From: Pseudoscleropodium purum
Taxonomy: Eukaryota; Streptophyta; Bryopsida; Hypnales; Brachytheciaceae
Assembly: GCA_963969395.1 (NCBI GenBank)
Contig: OZ017797.1
Location: 25,916,001-25,980,000, forward strand
Direction of reading: 5' to 3'
DNA: 64,000 nt
Shown here: in pieces, positions 36,920 through 49,547 of the stretch
How positions within the stretch are numbered: the first letter of the stretch is position 1
Layout: every line of letters starts with the position of its first letter
Notes under the pieces: model-generated
Databases searched by the model: none
Told to the model about the DNA's origin: nothing
What the model saw: the letters and a program-made list of their open reading frames with translations, nothing else
Translations under genes and position numbers: made by a program

Positions 36920-39220
36920 ATGTCGTTGCAGGATCAGGCCACGAGGCGGAGTGGTGTGAAGCAGGAGGATGCATTTGCGCTTGATGAGGTGAATTTGTTC
37001 AAGCGCTTGGGCCTTGATACTTTCGTCAAGCTCTCTACCAAGTTTTATACACGGTATGGGAAGATTTTGGCCTTCATTCTTCAGTTCTTTTCTTACCACA
37101 ACCTTCTTTTGCTGCTTTTGTTGAATTTTCGCATGGCTAAAGCATAATTGATGAGAAATTTGATAGGTAATAGGGTTAGTTATTCTAGCAGGAAATATCA
37201 CTATTTCACTGAAACCCTGCATACCTTACTTGTTAGGCAAATTCGGATCATGCATTCCTGTGTTCCCTAGAAATACTACATAATGGTTTTCTTGGACTCA
37301 GAATTATGTGAGGTAGGGACCCCTACAATCCAAATGTCTTTATATTAGACTAATCAAATTTTGATATATTTTTTGGACGATTGGAACTGGATTCCAACGC
37401 AATGCAGAGAAGAATGCATTATTTAGGTACCGCATACTAAAGTAACAATATGAAAGTAGCAGATGGTAAAAGTTTTATTGGTATATGTTTTTAAAATCGC
37501 TTCTTCTACAATAGGTACATATCGATTTAAGGGATGTATAGATAGCTGAACTTCTGATCAATTGGCACTTTAAGGTTCTGATGTCACTGCAACACGAGTG
37601 TGTGTAGACGATCGTAGTACTGTATGTAGTCAATTTTTCTTTTTATGGATAGCGGTAAAGAAGAAGACTTTGTTGATGCAGGGTTTATGACGATGATCAG
37701 GAGTGGTTTCGGAAAATATTTGCGAACTCCACCAAAGAGGATGCAATAAGGAATCAGTACGAATTTTTTGTTCAGCGTATGGGAGGGCCCCCTTTGTACT
37801 CGCAACGGAAAGGTGAACATTTTTATTTCTTGTCATTGATGAAACCGATGCCAATGCATGGTTTGCGACTTCGTTTATCACATAAAGCTGCCTTTTCATG
37901 ACGTGCAATCGCACTTTTCGGCACAATGAATCACACTGCTTTTGAACCTCTAAAGGCGAGACTTCATGGTTTGGAAATGACCAAATTGATTGATCATATT
38001 GTGAAGAGCATACTGTAGACAAGGCTAATTTTTTATCTCCAGAATCAGTGAAGAATATTACATGTTTCGGTCAAAAAATATATTGAATTGAGAAAAAAAA
38101 GCGCCCCCTTTTGACCCACTGAAAGATGCAAGTAAGAACAGAAGTCCCAAATTGAGCCTCCTTGTCCTGTAGGGGTTATATTTCTGTGTATTTGTAGTAA
38201 CTTCTAGCTCCTAGCTACAGGGGTTTCGATTCTTTGTTTTGGTGAACAAGTAAGGGTCTGTTGTGGCTCAACAACGCCTAGGACTAAGCACCGCCTTTAT
38301 TTTTATTTATTTTTCGTCTAGGGCATCCTGCTTTGATTGGACGACATGGCCCTTTCACGGTCAATGAGCAAGCGGCTGAACGTTGGCTAGAGCACATGCA
38401 AGCTGCCTTGAACGAGGTTGATGAAATTGATGCTGACTCAAAGAAGCGCATGTCTGATTTTTTCAAGTGCGTGCTCACTTGCCATCCACCTGCCACACCT
38501 TTTGTATCATTCTTCAATTGTGAAATGTGAGAAACAGTATTGTCACCACTGACTGATGTGTATATTTACAGCTTAGTTGATGTAAGGTATGAACCTCTTA
38601 TCGTGGTTTTCCTTATCTTGGCTTTCAGCAGTTTTGAGTTGTTTTCCATTAGTAGAATGAAATTTAATTCGGTGTGGGTCTTTTCTCCAATTTTGAAACG
38701 ACTCCAACAAACTAAATGTGTATAGTTTGGATACATAAGAAGAAGTTATAATTTGCTGAAGTTTGAAGGAGTAGAGTCCCAATCATTACCCTTGAAAGTA
38801 TTGCCTCTATGAGGGTGTTGCATAGAAGCATCTTGGATTTTGATAGAAACTAGAAGTATCTCATCTCTTAGTTTGGATGACACTTGCATTGCAAATGGGT
38901 GCCTTCAACTCCCATGGGAAGGACCCTCACAGGAATGAGTTCCATACCTTATTTCATATAATTCTTCCAGAGTATTAGTTCTGCTGATAACATTCCGCTG
39001 ATATTGTATTCTTTCCATCAAGAGTCTCCCTCCTAATATCAAATATTTCCAAGAAAGTATTCCTCTGGTTATTATTGCTATTATTTTGGTAACTTCTTTG
39101 TCTTGATTCTTGTTGTCCTAATGGAGGGTATTTACGATGTGAAATTGCATGCTGTACAGACACACAGCCTATTTCTTGGTGGCTGGAAAGGAGATCATGA
39201 ACCGTCGCAATGCCATGTGA
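36920..39220 (+). CDS. GLB3: 2-on-2 (truncated, class 3) plant haemoglobin
   Basis: Four exons: 36920-37053, 37682-37812, 38322-38466 and 39160-39220, all GT..AG with continuous phase, giving 156 residues. The protein starts [13 protein letters not shown] and contains [20 protein letters not shown] (26-45), [26 protein letters not shown] (70-85), then [12 protein letters not shown] with the likely proximal haem ligand His97, then AAERWLEHM. The last exon encodes HTAYFLVAG. This is the plant GLB3 type of TrHb2 globin, a soluble haem protein that binds oxygen and nitric oxide and is linked to hypoxia and NO turnover in other plants. Length is close to the family norm, with a slightly shorter C-terminal tail. 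The first ATG of the frame is used and no ATG precedes it in that frame. It is divergent from COR413. Confidence 0.95.
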
Positions 39221-41640
39221 TCATATGCAACATAATGCTGTCGGCAAGGTGTCCTGTGTGGGTTTCTGCAAATACGCAAATTAGATGATTTGAAGATGAA
39301 GCATGCGCTATCATCTTTGCTGTACTTCTCTATCAAAAACTATTCTTGAAGCTTCGGTATGTGATGACTCCCCTACCGAATCAAAAACATTGGCAACGAA
39401 ACTACTAGTATTCATTGGATTGTACTCCCTATTTATTTTATTTTTATTCATTGATTACAGTCGATTTCATTTTGATTTTATTTTTTGTGTAAAGACATTC
39501 AAGGATAAGAATTGATTCCGTTGTGAATTAAGCATTGGCCACATTTTTACTGTAACGATTCTTGGAGTTCCAGTGAAATTCTCTGATTTTTTGGTTGTCA
39601 ATTTTCTCAAAATCATTGTCTCATTGACCTTGGGTGCCCAAGTAGAGGCAAAATCAACACTTCCACATGTAGGCATGGGTGAGTTTTGCTTTTGATTATT
39701 GTGTTTGATTATTGTATGCATACATGATAAGGGTGCAAAGTTCAACCAATAGACTTTTAAATTTTGTGTTTCTAAATTTATGTTTTTCATTTCAATGTCG
39801 TACAATCAAACATTATGAATAAATATAGATTTATTGTATAGATTTATTAAGTCATGCTTTGGGGTATGTGTACATTTGGTTTTAGTTCTACCTACCTTAC
39901 TATTTTTGGACTTCCCTAGCATGTAGGGTGTCTCTAGAAAGAACACTCCTTGAAGCAAAGTTAGGCTATAGAGAATTAACTACTATACTTTGTAGTACTT
40001 TTGGCACTTCTCCTTGTTGAATTGAATTACCTTAATTCTTAAATGCTATCTAGTCAATTAATCCTATGCCATGTATCAATTCTTAGGCAAAGAAATTATT
40101 ATTATTTGTTTGAAATTGTAGTGATAATAAAGTATTGTATAATAAAGAACCAAAAAGGTACTTAATAAGTTAATTCAATTTGTGCAAGAATTTGAATAGT
40201 GCACTTTTCATTCATTATTTTAGAATGTTGAATGAAAATGGTTTGTGCATTTATAGTATATGGAGTCAATGCAAGCAAACGAGTGCTTAATTTTCTTGAA
40301 TTATCATGCCATATTTATAAATTATGCTATCATATGAACTAATTATGGAGCATGAATATATGACAATCTATTCATATATTGAAATTTCAATGCATTTTGG
40401 TACTCAAAATAAACTAAAACATCAATTTAATTATTGCTTATAATGTTCAAAAATCAATAAATTATGAAGATTTCTTTTCCTAAAATCTATATAATGTAAG
40501 AATTTTTTCCTAATGACTCAAAAATTGTCCTTACTAGAGACATTTTTGGCTTTTTTTGTTGTGAATATTTACATGAATAGTAGGATGATTTTTTGTAAAA
40601 ATTGAATGAATTTAATTGAAGTAGATTAAATGGAGATGAAAGTTGGATGACAATTGCATTGTTTTAAAAGTAAATAGTATAGAATACATCATACTCATTT
40701 TATCTAAACACTATGAGTTTTTATATTAAAGTGTTACATACATTTTGTATAATTCCCAAATATGTGTTGGTATTATTATTACTACCATGCATGGTAATTG
40801 AATTATCTTGTGTACACACATTTTGTCCCAATAGTGTGTCTAATACTATTTCCCCTTAAATTTACTAAAGTCATTGTACATTTTAAATTAGGGTGAGTTA
40901 AAATATTATGATATTATAATAATTTCTACCTAAATAATTTTTTTTGTGGTGACACTAATTTTCTAGGTGATGTTATGACACTTTTCCCCTTCTTTAATTA
41001 GAAGAGCAAATCAATGTAGTAAGTTGGTTTGCTCTAAAACTAATCGTGAACCAATTACATCAAATCTAAAGAGGAAATTCATTGCATCTTATTATGCCAA
41101 TCTTATTTTGTTTGTAAAGCCCTTCCACATTATCATCATCAAAAACTCCTTCCCACAATTACAAATTCTAAAAAATTCCCTTTTAGATAGAGATTTTCAT
41201 AATCCATCCAAGATTGGAATGAAAATTTGGTGAAGGATCTTTATGTTGGATGAAGATTGTTTCCTCAAGAATTTCCCTTGGAAACAATTTTCATCATGTG
41301 AAAAATCTCCTCTTAATTTAGGGCATTTTAAGAATAAGATATCTTAAGCTTTTTTAGATTGACCACCTTTTCATTGTGAATGTGTTGAGGAAATCTTGAC
41401 AAAATTTAATAACAATTGATTTTAAGTCAAGACTACCATATTCCTTTGTAAGGACACTCAAATTGAAAAGTGACCAATGGATGATTTTTCATTGTAGAAA
41501 TGAAGAATGCACCTATTAGTTCAAAAAAATTAAAATTTTGTTTTGCACACGCCCAGAATCCTTCTAAAGGTAACCTTTGAACACTCTTGCCATAAAATGA
41601 TCAATAAATGGCTTTCTAGATTACTTCAGGATGAAAAATT
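39221..41640. other. AT-rich spacer between haemoglobin and CENP-C
   Basis: No gene was recognised. The first few hundred bases are probably the haemoglobin 3' untranslated region. The part near 41.4-41.55 kb resembles text near 53.25-53.35 kb (CCAA.GGATGA, GAA.ACACCTA.TAGT), so it probably belongs to a dispersed repeat. Confidence 0.5.
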
Positions 41641-42240
41641 CATCCTTTGGTCCATAAATTAGTTCGTTTGGGGCATACGAGTGATCTGGCAACTGAAAGA
41701 CCCCGGAATACTCTGCTGTTCTCTGTGGATTTGCCACGTCGATTTCCAACTCGTCGCCCGACCCCTTCCAGACGAATCCCTGTCAGACAAGCCGGTGAGC
41801 TGGCACAGCGATAGAATAGGCGGTCCCCAACGGTCCCAATGCCCGCCCAAAACAGCATTCAAACCCGCCTCGACCGGAGCTCCTAGTCTTTCACGTCCCC
41901 TTCCATTTTCTTATTGTTTTTTTTGTCAAATCGACGCACACGTTCTTTAGATCATCAGTAGCTCAATCGTAGCCCGCAGTCCGAAAATCCAACAACGAAT
42001 CTTGCTCATGCTGAACTCATCTTAGGTTTCTCTTTCGGAAGATGCTCTCGTTGTTTGAATTAAGTTAGTGTGACTTTTGTTCGTGATTTTGACGACGAGC
42101 GCTATCAATGGGAAGGCGCTTCTGCAATGCTGTTGATGAGGGAGTCAGGGATGCGTTCGACGATGGTTGGAGTTGAGATTTGAGATGTTGAAGAAGTTCT
42201 AGGGTTCGTGACAGGGAATTGGTTGGTATGTGAGGGGGAG
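41641..42240 (+). promoter_or_regulatory. Upstream and leader region of CENP-C
   Basis: A sudden rise in GC at about 41.65 kb precedes the CENP-C coding start by 600 bp. An in-frame TGA at 42181 and no intervening ATG support the chosen start at 42241. Open frames on both strands here look like composition effects. Confidence 0.45.
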
Positions 42241-45200
42241 ATGAGGGGCGGAATGGCGGGGTTGGTTGTGAACGATAAGGAGAATACGCCGGGGCGGGCT
42301 GATGGGAAGAAAGAGAGAGAGAGGAGGAGGAGCGGAGGGCGGAGATTAAGCATTAGCGGGTCGAACTCGCATGCGCATTACCTGCGGGCGATTGCGAATC
42401 GGTTTAAGAGACAAGGAGGCGCTGGGCGGGGCCGTATACTTGTGCATCGTCCTCTTCGTTTTGATGGCAGTCCGTTCGAATTCGACTCCAGGTATGATTA
42501 CTGTGTTTTCTGTATTTGTCGTTAGTTTCTGCTGCGAGTTGCTAGTAGTGGAATAGCTGTGCGGTGCATCTGAGCAGTTTCGGCTGGAGTCGCGAATTCC
42601 TACCACTCCTCTTAGCTGGTCGTTTCAGGCGACTCTCTCAATGCGTTTGAGGGGTGCCCATTCAAAGTGAAAAATTCTAGACATACTAAGAAGCAGGTGA
42701 AATGGTCTCTGGGAGACTACATTTGAGTATTTGGATTATTTGCACGGAAACAGCGTCGCTGCGGCTTTGGAGATTATTACGGAGATGGAATGATATATGA
42801 CTTAACAGCGGGCATAGGGTGATGTAAACGAGCATACGTAGGGTCAGAGGGATTGAAAATTTCGGTTGTCAGTAGATTTGTTTTTTCCTTTCTCAATGCT
42901 TTCGTCTGAGAGCCTTCAAAACCGTCACATACAGGTCTGATGGAGAGAAGAGGAGGTCCTTTGTAGTTTACGAGGACGTCGTGGACTCTGTGAGCTTTAA
43001 ACCAAAAGAATTTGCAACTGATTTGGAGACCACGGGAAAGAATCCGCCGGTAGCGCGGTCCAAGAATGCTACGTTAGGGGAATGCAGGACGGTCATGCCA
43101 CGGGGCATAGGAGAGCAGGCTGCTTCAGTAGTATCAGGTCAGCAGAAGTCGAAATATTACGCCCTGGAGAGTATTGTAGCCTTTCAAGCTCGCGCCAAGG
43201 GTATGCTGCTTTCTAACTTTTACTTCGCTATACGCTTAGTATGCGCGTGTCAACTAAAAGCTTGCATTGAGCTGAACTTTAAGGCTTTTACTTAGATTAC
43301 TTTACAAAGCGTATACTTCCTACTGAAAAGTTTATAATCTATTTTTCAGAGTACTCCACATGTAAGTTAAATGGCATTCTTCTCTTTTCTTACTCGTGGT
43401 ACAGGCTTCGTTTCTGCTCGCTCGAGTGAAAGGGCCGGCTTCTGAATTTCGGCATTCTCACTGAGAGTCAACTCTGCGTGTCTTTTATTCACACCTCTTT
43501 AGGTTTGCGATCTCACTACCATCTAAATGCTCACATGTTTGTGCTCTAACATGGACTCCCAGCTATGTTCACCGCAATGTCGAGAGCACCACCTGAAGCT
43601 TTACTAGAGGAGGCTGCTTATCAGCAAGAATCTGGCGCAAGAACGCCTGTAGAAATTCAACCACGAAGATGGCAGCGTGGTGGAAGTCGGAGAGTGTATA
43701 CCCAGTGCTCACTTGATACGAGTGAGCTTGAGGATATTGAGCAGTTATTCAGGAAGATGGACGAAGAGGATCTGGAGGAGGAACTGCATAGACATGAACT
43801 CGACATGGAGATGCACAAATATGATCTCACGGAAGAGATGCAAGAGATGCAAGAGCACCGAGAGCGTGAGGAGCTTCTTGTTTCCGCTGAAGTCAGTGAG
43901 ACGTATGAGACAGGCACGTGATCCTTATTTTGCAAGATCAACCATGTTCCAGATGATTCAGAAATTTAAGACAATAGCTTCTTGATTTTATGGTTCAAAA
44001 ATGATTTATAACCAGGATTTCTTTCCATACTATTCTTTAAGCCGTGATGTTCCGATCAAATTTTCTCATACTGCAACATCTGCATCACAGGCAAGGTTCA
44101 TGTGGAAGAGCAAGCAAATGTGTGTGAGCTGCCACCTGAACAATTCAGTTGTCAGGACCGGGGACTGTCAAGCCCCAGGATTGATGGGTTGGAAATGGAA
44201 GACGAAACTGCAAGTGTAGAGTTAACCACGCCTCAGCTCAGGGTGGACCAGGAGGAACCCGTCCCGAAGCCCACGCCTGTCATTTTGGAGCTTGGAGTTT
44301 CACCTGAATCAAGTGATGCTGATAGAGGTAACTGGAACTCACTCTTGGATACACTTATAGCTGCTTCTAGACGGTCAAAAACCTGACCGTCTTCTATAGT
44401 ACTGTAGTAGATCGTCTTGGCTGCTCGTTACGGAATCGGGACCTATGTGGCAGTCGCAAAGTTTTAGTGCGCCTTTAAAGTGGGTGCTGGTTCAGATGCT
44501 ACCTTAGTTGATACTTGGTTGTTTGCTTATTTGCTATTGACAACCTTCTTCTGCAATCGTATTCAATCAATATTACAGAGTGCAGTGAGTGAGCTTGAAA
44601 CTTTAATTGCTTATCATCTCTTGACATTAGTTGACCCATGTTGTCCATCAGATATCAAGCAACTGACTCCAGCAGGGCACAAATGTTCTGGTTGCAAAAA
44701 CCAAGACTTAAAAAGTCCCCAGCAAAACCCTGAAGAAGGTGAGTACAATATCCTAATCGTTGTCACGCTACATGTAAATTGCTTCGAACTTGGTAAGCGA
44801 TATAGCTGAGTATTTTCAGTGTAGGTATGTCATGCTCGAGAGAATTTGGATATGCAATTGCAAGCAAGAAGGCGGTCCAGTCAGTACTTATCCAGTGAGC
44901 TTATGTTGCCGTACTTGGAAGTGCTTTTTCTATGCGTGCGCTTTGATATTACGTTAGGTCAATGTTATATTAGTCCTCTTCCTTTGTCACAATTGTCTGC
45001 ATTGTGGCGTTTTCTTTCCGAGATGCTGAATCTCCTGTCCATGTTGTTTCCAGAGATTTAGAGATTCTGAGTTACATGTCTTTCTGATACTGTATGCTCC
45101 ATGTGTCTTCTCTGATGAAACAGTGGAGTCACAACTTGAACAAACTGTGAACAATGTTCTAGTCTGGTCAGTGGAGCTGGATCCCAGTCGCAGAAGACGG

Positions 45201-48200
45201 GAGACCATGGAGGACCACAGAAACTGGCGTACCCCGTGGCTAGAAAGGCTTGTCCACTCCTCATTTCGATCAGCCGCCCAGGTCCCACGTTCTGCTAATG
45301 ACGAGTTGAAAAAGCCTGCCCAACTCAACGTTAGCATGTCGTTGTCTTCTTTCAATTCCAGTCAGTTGGACCTGAATGGACCGGCTAAGAACCTTGTGGA
45401 GGCCTATGAGGGGGAGTTCCTATCAACCAGTTTGCCTCCTTCAGGAAAAGACCAGAGTGGACAGCCGGAGGCTGTTCAGATAGTTGACGGTGAATTCTCA
45501 ACTTGTCCTGATCAAGCTACTGCCAATGAGGATGAAATGCACATTGCATTGATAGAGAATGAACGAGAAATGCGAACTTGGAGGGACAGCGAAGCGACCC
45601 CAAGAAGCAGCTTGTCATCCTGGCCAGATCAAAGCCCTGTGCGTGCTATTGACTTATCTGCACAATGTATGGGTAGTTTACATGAGAAACCATCCGAAAG
45701 CTCGCTTGAATCCCCATCTTCACAAGCAGCCGAACTCCTCAGGAGAGTCGAGTCTGCGACTGCTACTCCTCTGTTACAGGCCTCCTTTGACACAATTGGA
45801 ATGTCCCCAACCCCTCCGCGGGACCTCTGCCTGTATTTGGGTAATCCTTTTGGAAAGATGAGTGGTGAGGACCTTAGCCGAAGGTGGCTTCAATTCTGCA
45901 CCTCCCCTTCTGTTTTCTCGGATGTCATAGCTAGAAGCAAAAAATCATGGAAAGTTGAATCTACTTTCACTGAGGCCACGTCTCTGGTCCCCACGATAAG
46001 TTTTCCAAGCGAGCAGGTGAGTCTTTACTCCTGATTGTTTTCAATTTTCCGAAGTGCGAGGTTCATAGAACTACAGTATTCATGTACTTCGGCGGTTTCG
46101 TTTTCTACAACTCTGACTGGACTAATACTTTCGAATTTGTTGATCATGAAAAGATTTTGTAGTGGAATCTTATATGCAACCTTTAGCTGCAACTTGCACG
46201 TGTTATAACCAACTAAGATGTAAAATTCTTAAACTGTTCAGAATAGTTTTAGACGAACCTATGCTTTAAAGATTGGTGATGTGATTTGTAGTTTCTATTT
46301 GTCCAGGAAGCAATTGCTCTCCGTACTGTTTTGAGACATGTGAAACATGGGTTTGGTCCATTATACCTCGCTGTCTTTGTATCAATCGTCTCTCATTCTC
46401 TGATGTGCTTCTTCTGGCAGTTATTGCAGAGAACCGCTGAAGCTTATATGCAACCAAACACTGAAGAGGAGGCTGTAAGTAGTGACGGTCTAGATTGGAA
46501 GACACTAACGCACGATGAAGAAGTGCTTCTAAATGCTGGGGAGGCTGTAAGTAGTGACGGTTCCGACGGTAAGACATTTGTATACCCTCTACCTGCGTTA
46601 CCTATTTACACCGTTTCTACCTTGTAGCCTCTGTTGTCAGATGTATATACCCCACAATGACTAAGCAACTTGGCTTCCCCTTTTGTATTTATCTGCACAT
46701 CCACATGATTTAATTGATGGATTATCTTAACCTAGAATCATGTGAAATGCAGGAGTAATGGATTACGAAAATGATATCGATGATATAAGCAATGCCACGA
46801 CTCAGATCATTCAAACGGGAGCATCTAGTGCCTACAATGACCAGGAAGGAACTAGTGCCTTGAAAGAATGTCCACAGGAAGATGTGCCGCTTGACGAGGA
46901 TGTGCTCTCTCTAAGTTTGACACCCTTAAAAGGTAACCCGTGTTTGTATGCATGTCCTCGTTGATTGCATTTTCAGTGATCGTCTACAACTTCTTGAGGG
47001 TTTTGTTTTGCTCAAAAGAAATATCAAAGCTGACGCGTGCGAAAGGCTCCATCTCTGCATTTGTTTTTTCCCTTCAGCTATTGTTCGATAGCCTTAGACG
47101 ATACCTATATCATTGTGTTTGAGAGTATCTCTTATGTTCTTCAATATGGTGGTTTCCTTCGCGTCCTGAGAGGTTTACATCATTATAAAATTGCAGACCT
47201 TTTTTCTGTGATTTTCCAGGGTTTTGACAGAGGGGGAATTTTTTTATTTTTTCGAACTCGTGTGTATACTTCTGTTTGGTCGTCTCTGAACAAATTTTGT
47301 ACTAATTTGTCTCGCCTCACATGTTTTTCAGATAACAATCCCGTGGCGGCAATTATTGACCCAGCTGTGGAGTACTCATTAACCCATCTAGAGGAGGAGC
47401 ATATTGATCAGTTTGTGAGCTCGTTGCAGGTGATTTTCCTGTGTATGAAATACAGTTTTTTCTTGCATAAGTACAGCTCAGGATAGATAAGATTCCTATA
47501 CTGAACTTCAGTCTGCATGCGAATCTAATGAGCTACATCCCATTCACCTGATTATAATTTATAGTCGATGGTTTTGACAGCTTGTTCTTATTTCGCAGGT
47601 GACACCAGTTGCGGACGAGTCACGTGTGGAAAGGCTAAATATCAATGGTATCGACTCTGTCCTTACTTAAAAATTGATGTGTATACTTTACCATCTGATT
47701 GTTACTTGAGAAACAACTGGCCTTTTCTAGAGAGGATGAATGTTGATCAGCTTGTTTTCATCCTCCAAAGATATTATTCATGTGGAAGTCCAAGATCTCA
47801 GGTTATGAAGTGGATATCCTCTGGTATCATGCTGTAAGTTTCCATCAAGAGCCATTTTATTTAATGCATTGTGAATGTGGGTCCAGGTGAAGATGTTTCG
47901 AAGGGTAATCATAACGGCAACTCTCCTGCCGGAAAAGATGGACATCCCAGTTCAATCAAAGAGAGGGTAATTAAATTTTCAGTCTATATTTGATGAAGTC
48001 ACTTCTAAGGCTGAATACCTTATTGATAAGAAATTTTCTGTCTGTGGATTTGGTTTCTGAATGTTGCGGCTGACACTGCAGTCAGTGTCATGCATGTTTT
48101 GATTTTCCTTTTTCTAATCAACATAATGCGTGTGAATACACTGGTTTCAGTGTAAGAAAATACTTTCTAGTTCATAGAGATCCAGATTCCGTTGGAGTTG

Positions 48201-49018
48201 AATGAGCTATAGCTGATGGGTCGTTAGTGACTTGTATAATGGCATTTTTGTCTTCTAAATGGTTTGTTATTTGCAGATCACCCCTGGAAAAGATGCGAAC
48301 CAATCTGTATCCCAGTTACAAGATGAATGTACTCCTGTGCGGAAACAAAACAAGACGAAACGATCCAGAAAGAGTACGAAGACTAAGAAAGTAGATAGTC
48401 CTTTGGGTAAGACTATGGTTTCAACTGGTCAGCGGTCTCGACAGACTGTACTTTAATACTGTCATTTGATCTATCATCAGCTCCTTGCAAACGGTCTTTT
48501 GTAGACCACAAGACCTGAAGTAGTAAGCTTGGTTTTCATGTGCAGATGCTGGTTCGAAATGGTCAAACGGAAAGCGACAGAGCACACGTATAAGATCAAA
48601 ACCTTTGGATTGGTGGAGGGGAGAGAGAATGCTTTATGGCCGTGTGCACTCCAGTAAGACTTCCCTACTTCGTGATGTCTCCATGATTGCTTTTCTGTTC
48701 TATTTGGCATCCCTACTTTCCCTATACCACGTGTTTGAGAGAGCTACGCATATGTTGTGAGAGGTAATCTACTCGGCTTTTCTGAAGCCCTTCGATGAAT
48801 CCAAGGGCGTTTTGAACTGGGATCTCGTACTCATGTTCTTATTGTTTGTTTTGCCAGCTTTGAACACCTTGATTGGAATCAAACATCTGTCCCCGGATCC
48901 TGTGTGGCCTAGACCGCGAACAGGAGATCGGAAGAACAAAGTGGCCCCTCAGAAATTCAAAGTGGATTCCTTTGTGTCCGATGAACACAATGAATTGCTT
49001 CGGTTAGCAGCACAATGA
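42241..49018 (+). CDS. CENPC: Centromere protein C (CENP-C), about 15 exons
   Basis: CENP-C binds CENH3 nucleosomes and anchors the inner kinetochore. Exons read by phase: 42241-42491, 42935-43200, 43563-43895, 44091-44327, 44652-44738, 45124-46016, 46307-46342, 46421-46568, 46753-46932, 47332-47429, 47599-47647, 47887-47966, 48277-48406, 48546-48653 and 48858-49018. The sum is 1018 codons without a break. The CENP-C motif is at about 940-962: [20 protein letters not shown] then YGRVH. Next come [10 protein letters not shown] and the plant-typical C-terminus [19 protein letters not shown]. The N-terminal and central parts are low-similarity, charged and disordered, with an acidic coiled-coil-like stretch in exon 3 ([19 protein letters not shown]). 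The motif has Trp-Trp where Tyr-Trp is usual. Least certain are the exon 3 donor (43896 chosen; a GC donor nearby is possible) and whether 46343-46420 is intron or coding. Confidence 0.92.
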
Positions 49019-49547
49019 CGCGAGTGGCGGCCTCTCTTAACCCACTTTGGGTAGCTCTTCTGTTGGTCTCCAAGTAGCCTCGGACTGAGAGCCGGGAATG
49101 AAACCCTTTTGCTTTAGGATCCTTTCTTGTATACTACCCCCGTCAACATTGTATAGTAGCTGATTGACAAACCCTCTTGCACCTGCAGTTTGTGACTTGG
49201 TAGTGTAATCTGGGGCTGCCTAGAAAATGCAGCCCATGCTTGATCAATGAAAACTCCAATACGCGTGACACCCTGCAGGAGGAAATGCTTGTTGGCATTT
49301 GGAACTCTTAGCTGGTCCGTTAACTCTGTTAGGACAGGACCTAGGAGCATGTACTTAAACCTCAAAATCCTCAACTCTGTATTCTTCATTTTGCCTGGAG
49401 ATGAAATCAGGTGTCCTTTGTATGTCATATTTTCAGATATTTTTGTGATATTTTGAAAATTACTGTGAATTTTTGAAGAAGTGCAGAAAATTAATATCGA
49501 GTACAAAATGTGAAATGTGAAATTAATTAATGAGTTCGAAAATTTCA

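Noticed and set aside
42208..42240. Earlier start of CENP-C
   Set aside because: The frame opens with GTG after an in-frame TGA at 42181; the first ATG is 42241.
46343..46420. Coding reading through this part of CENP-C
   Set aside because: The frame is open, but it encodes a hydrophobic stretch unlike the rest and is bordered by GTGAAA and TGGCAG; treated as an intron, with some doubt.
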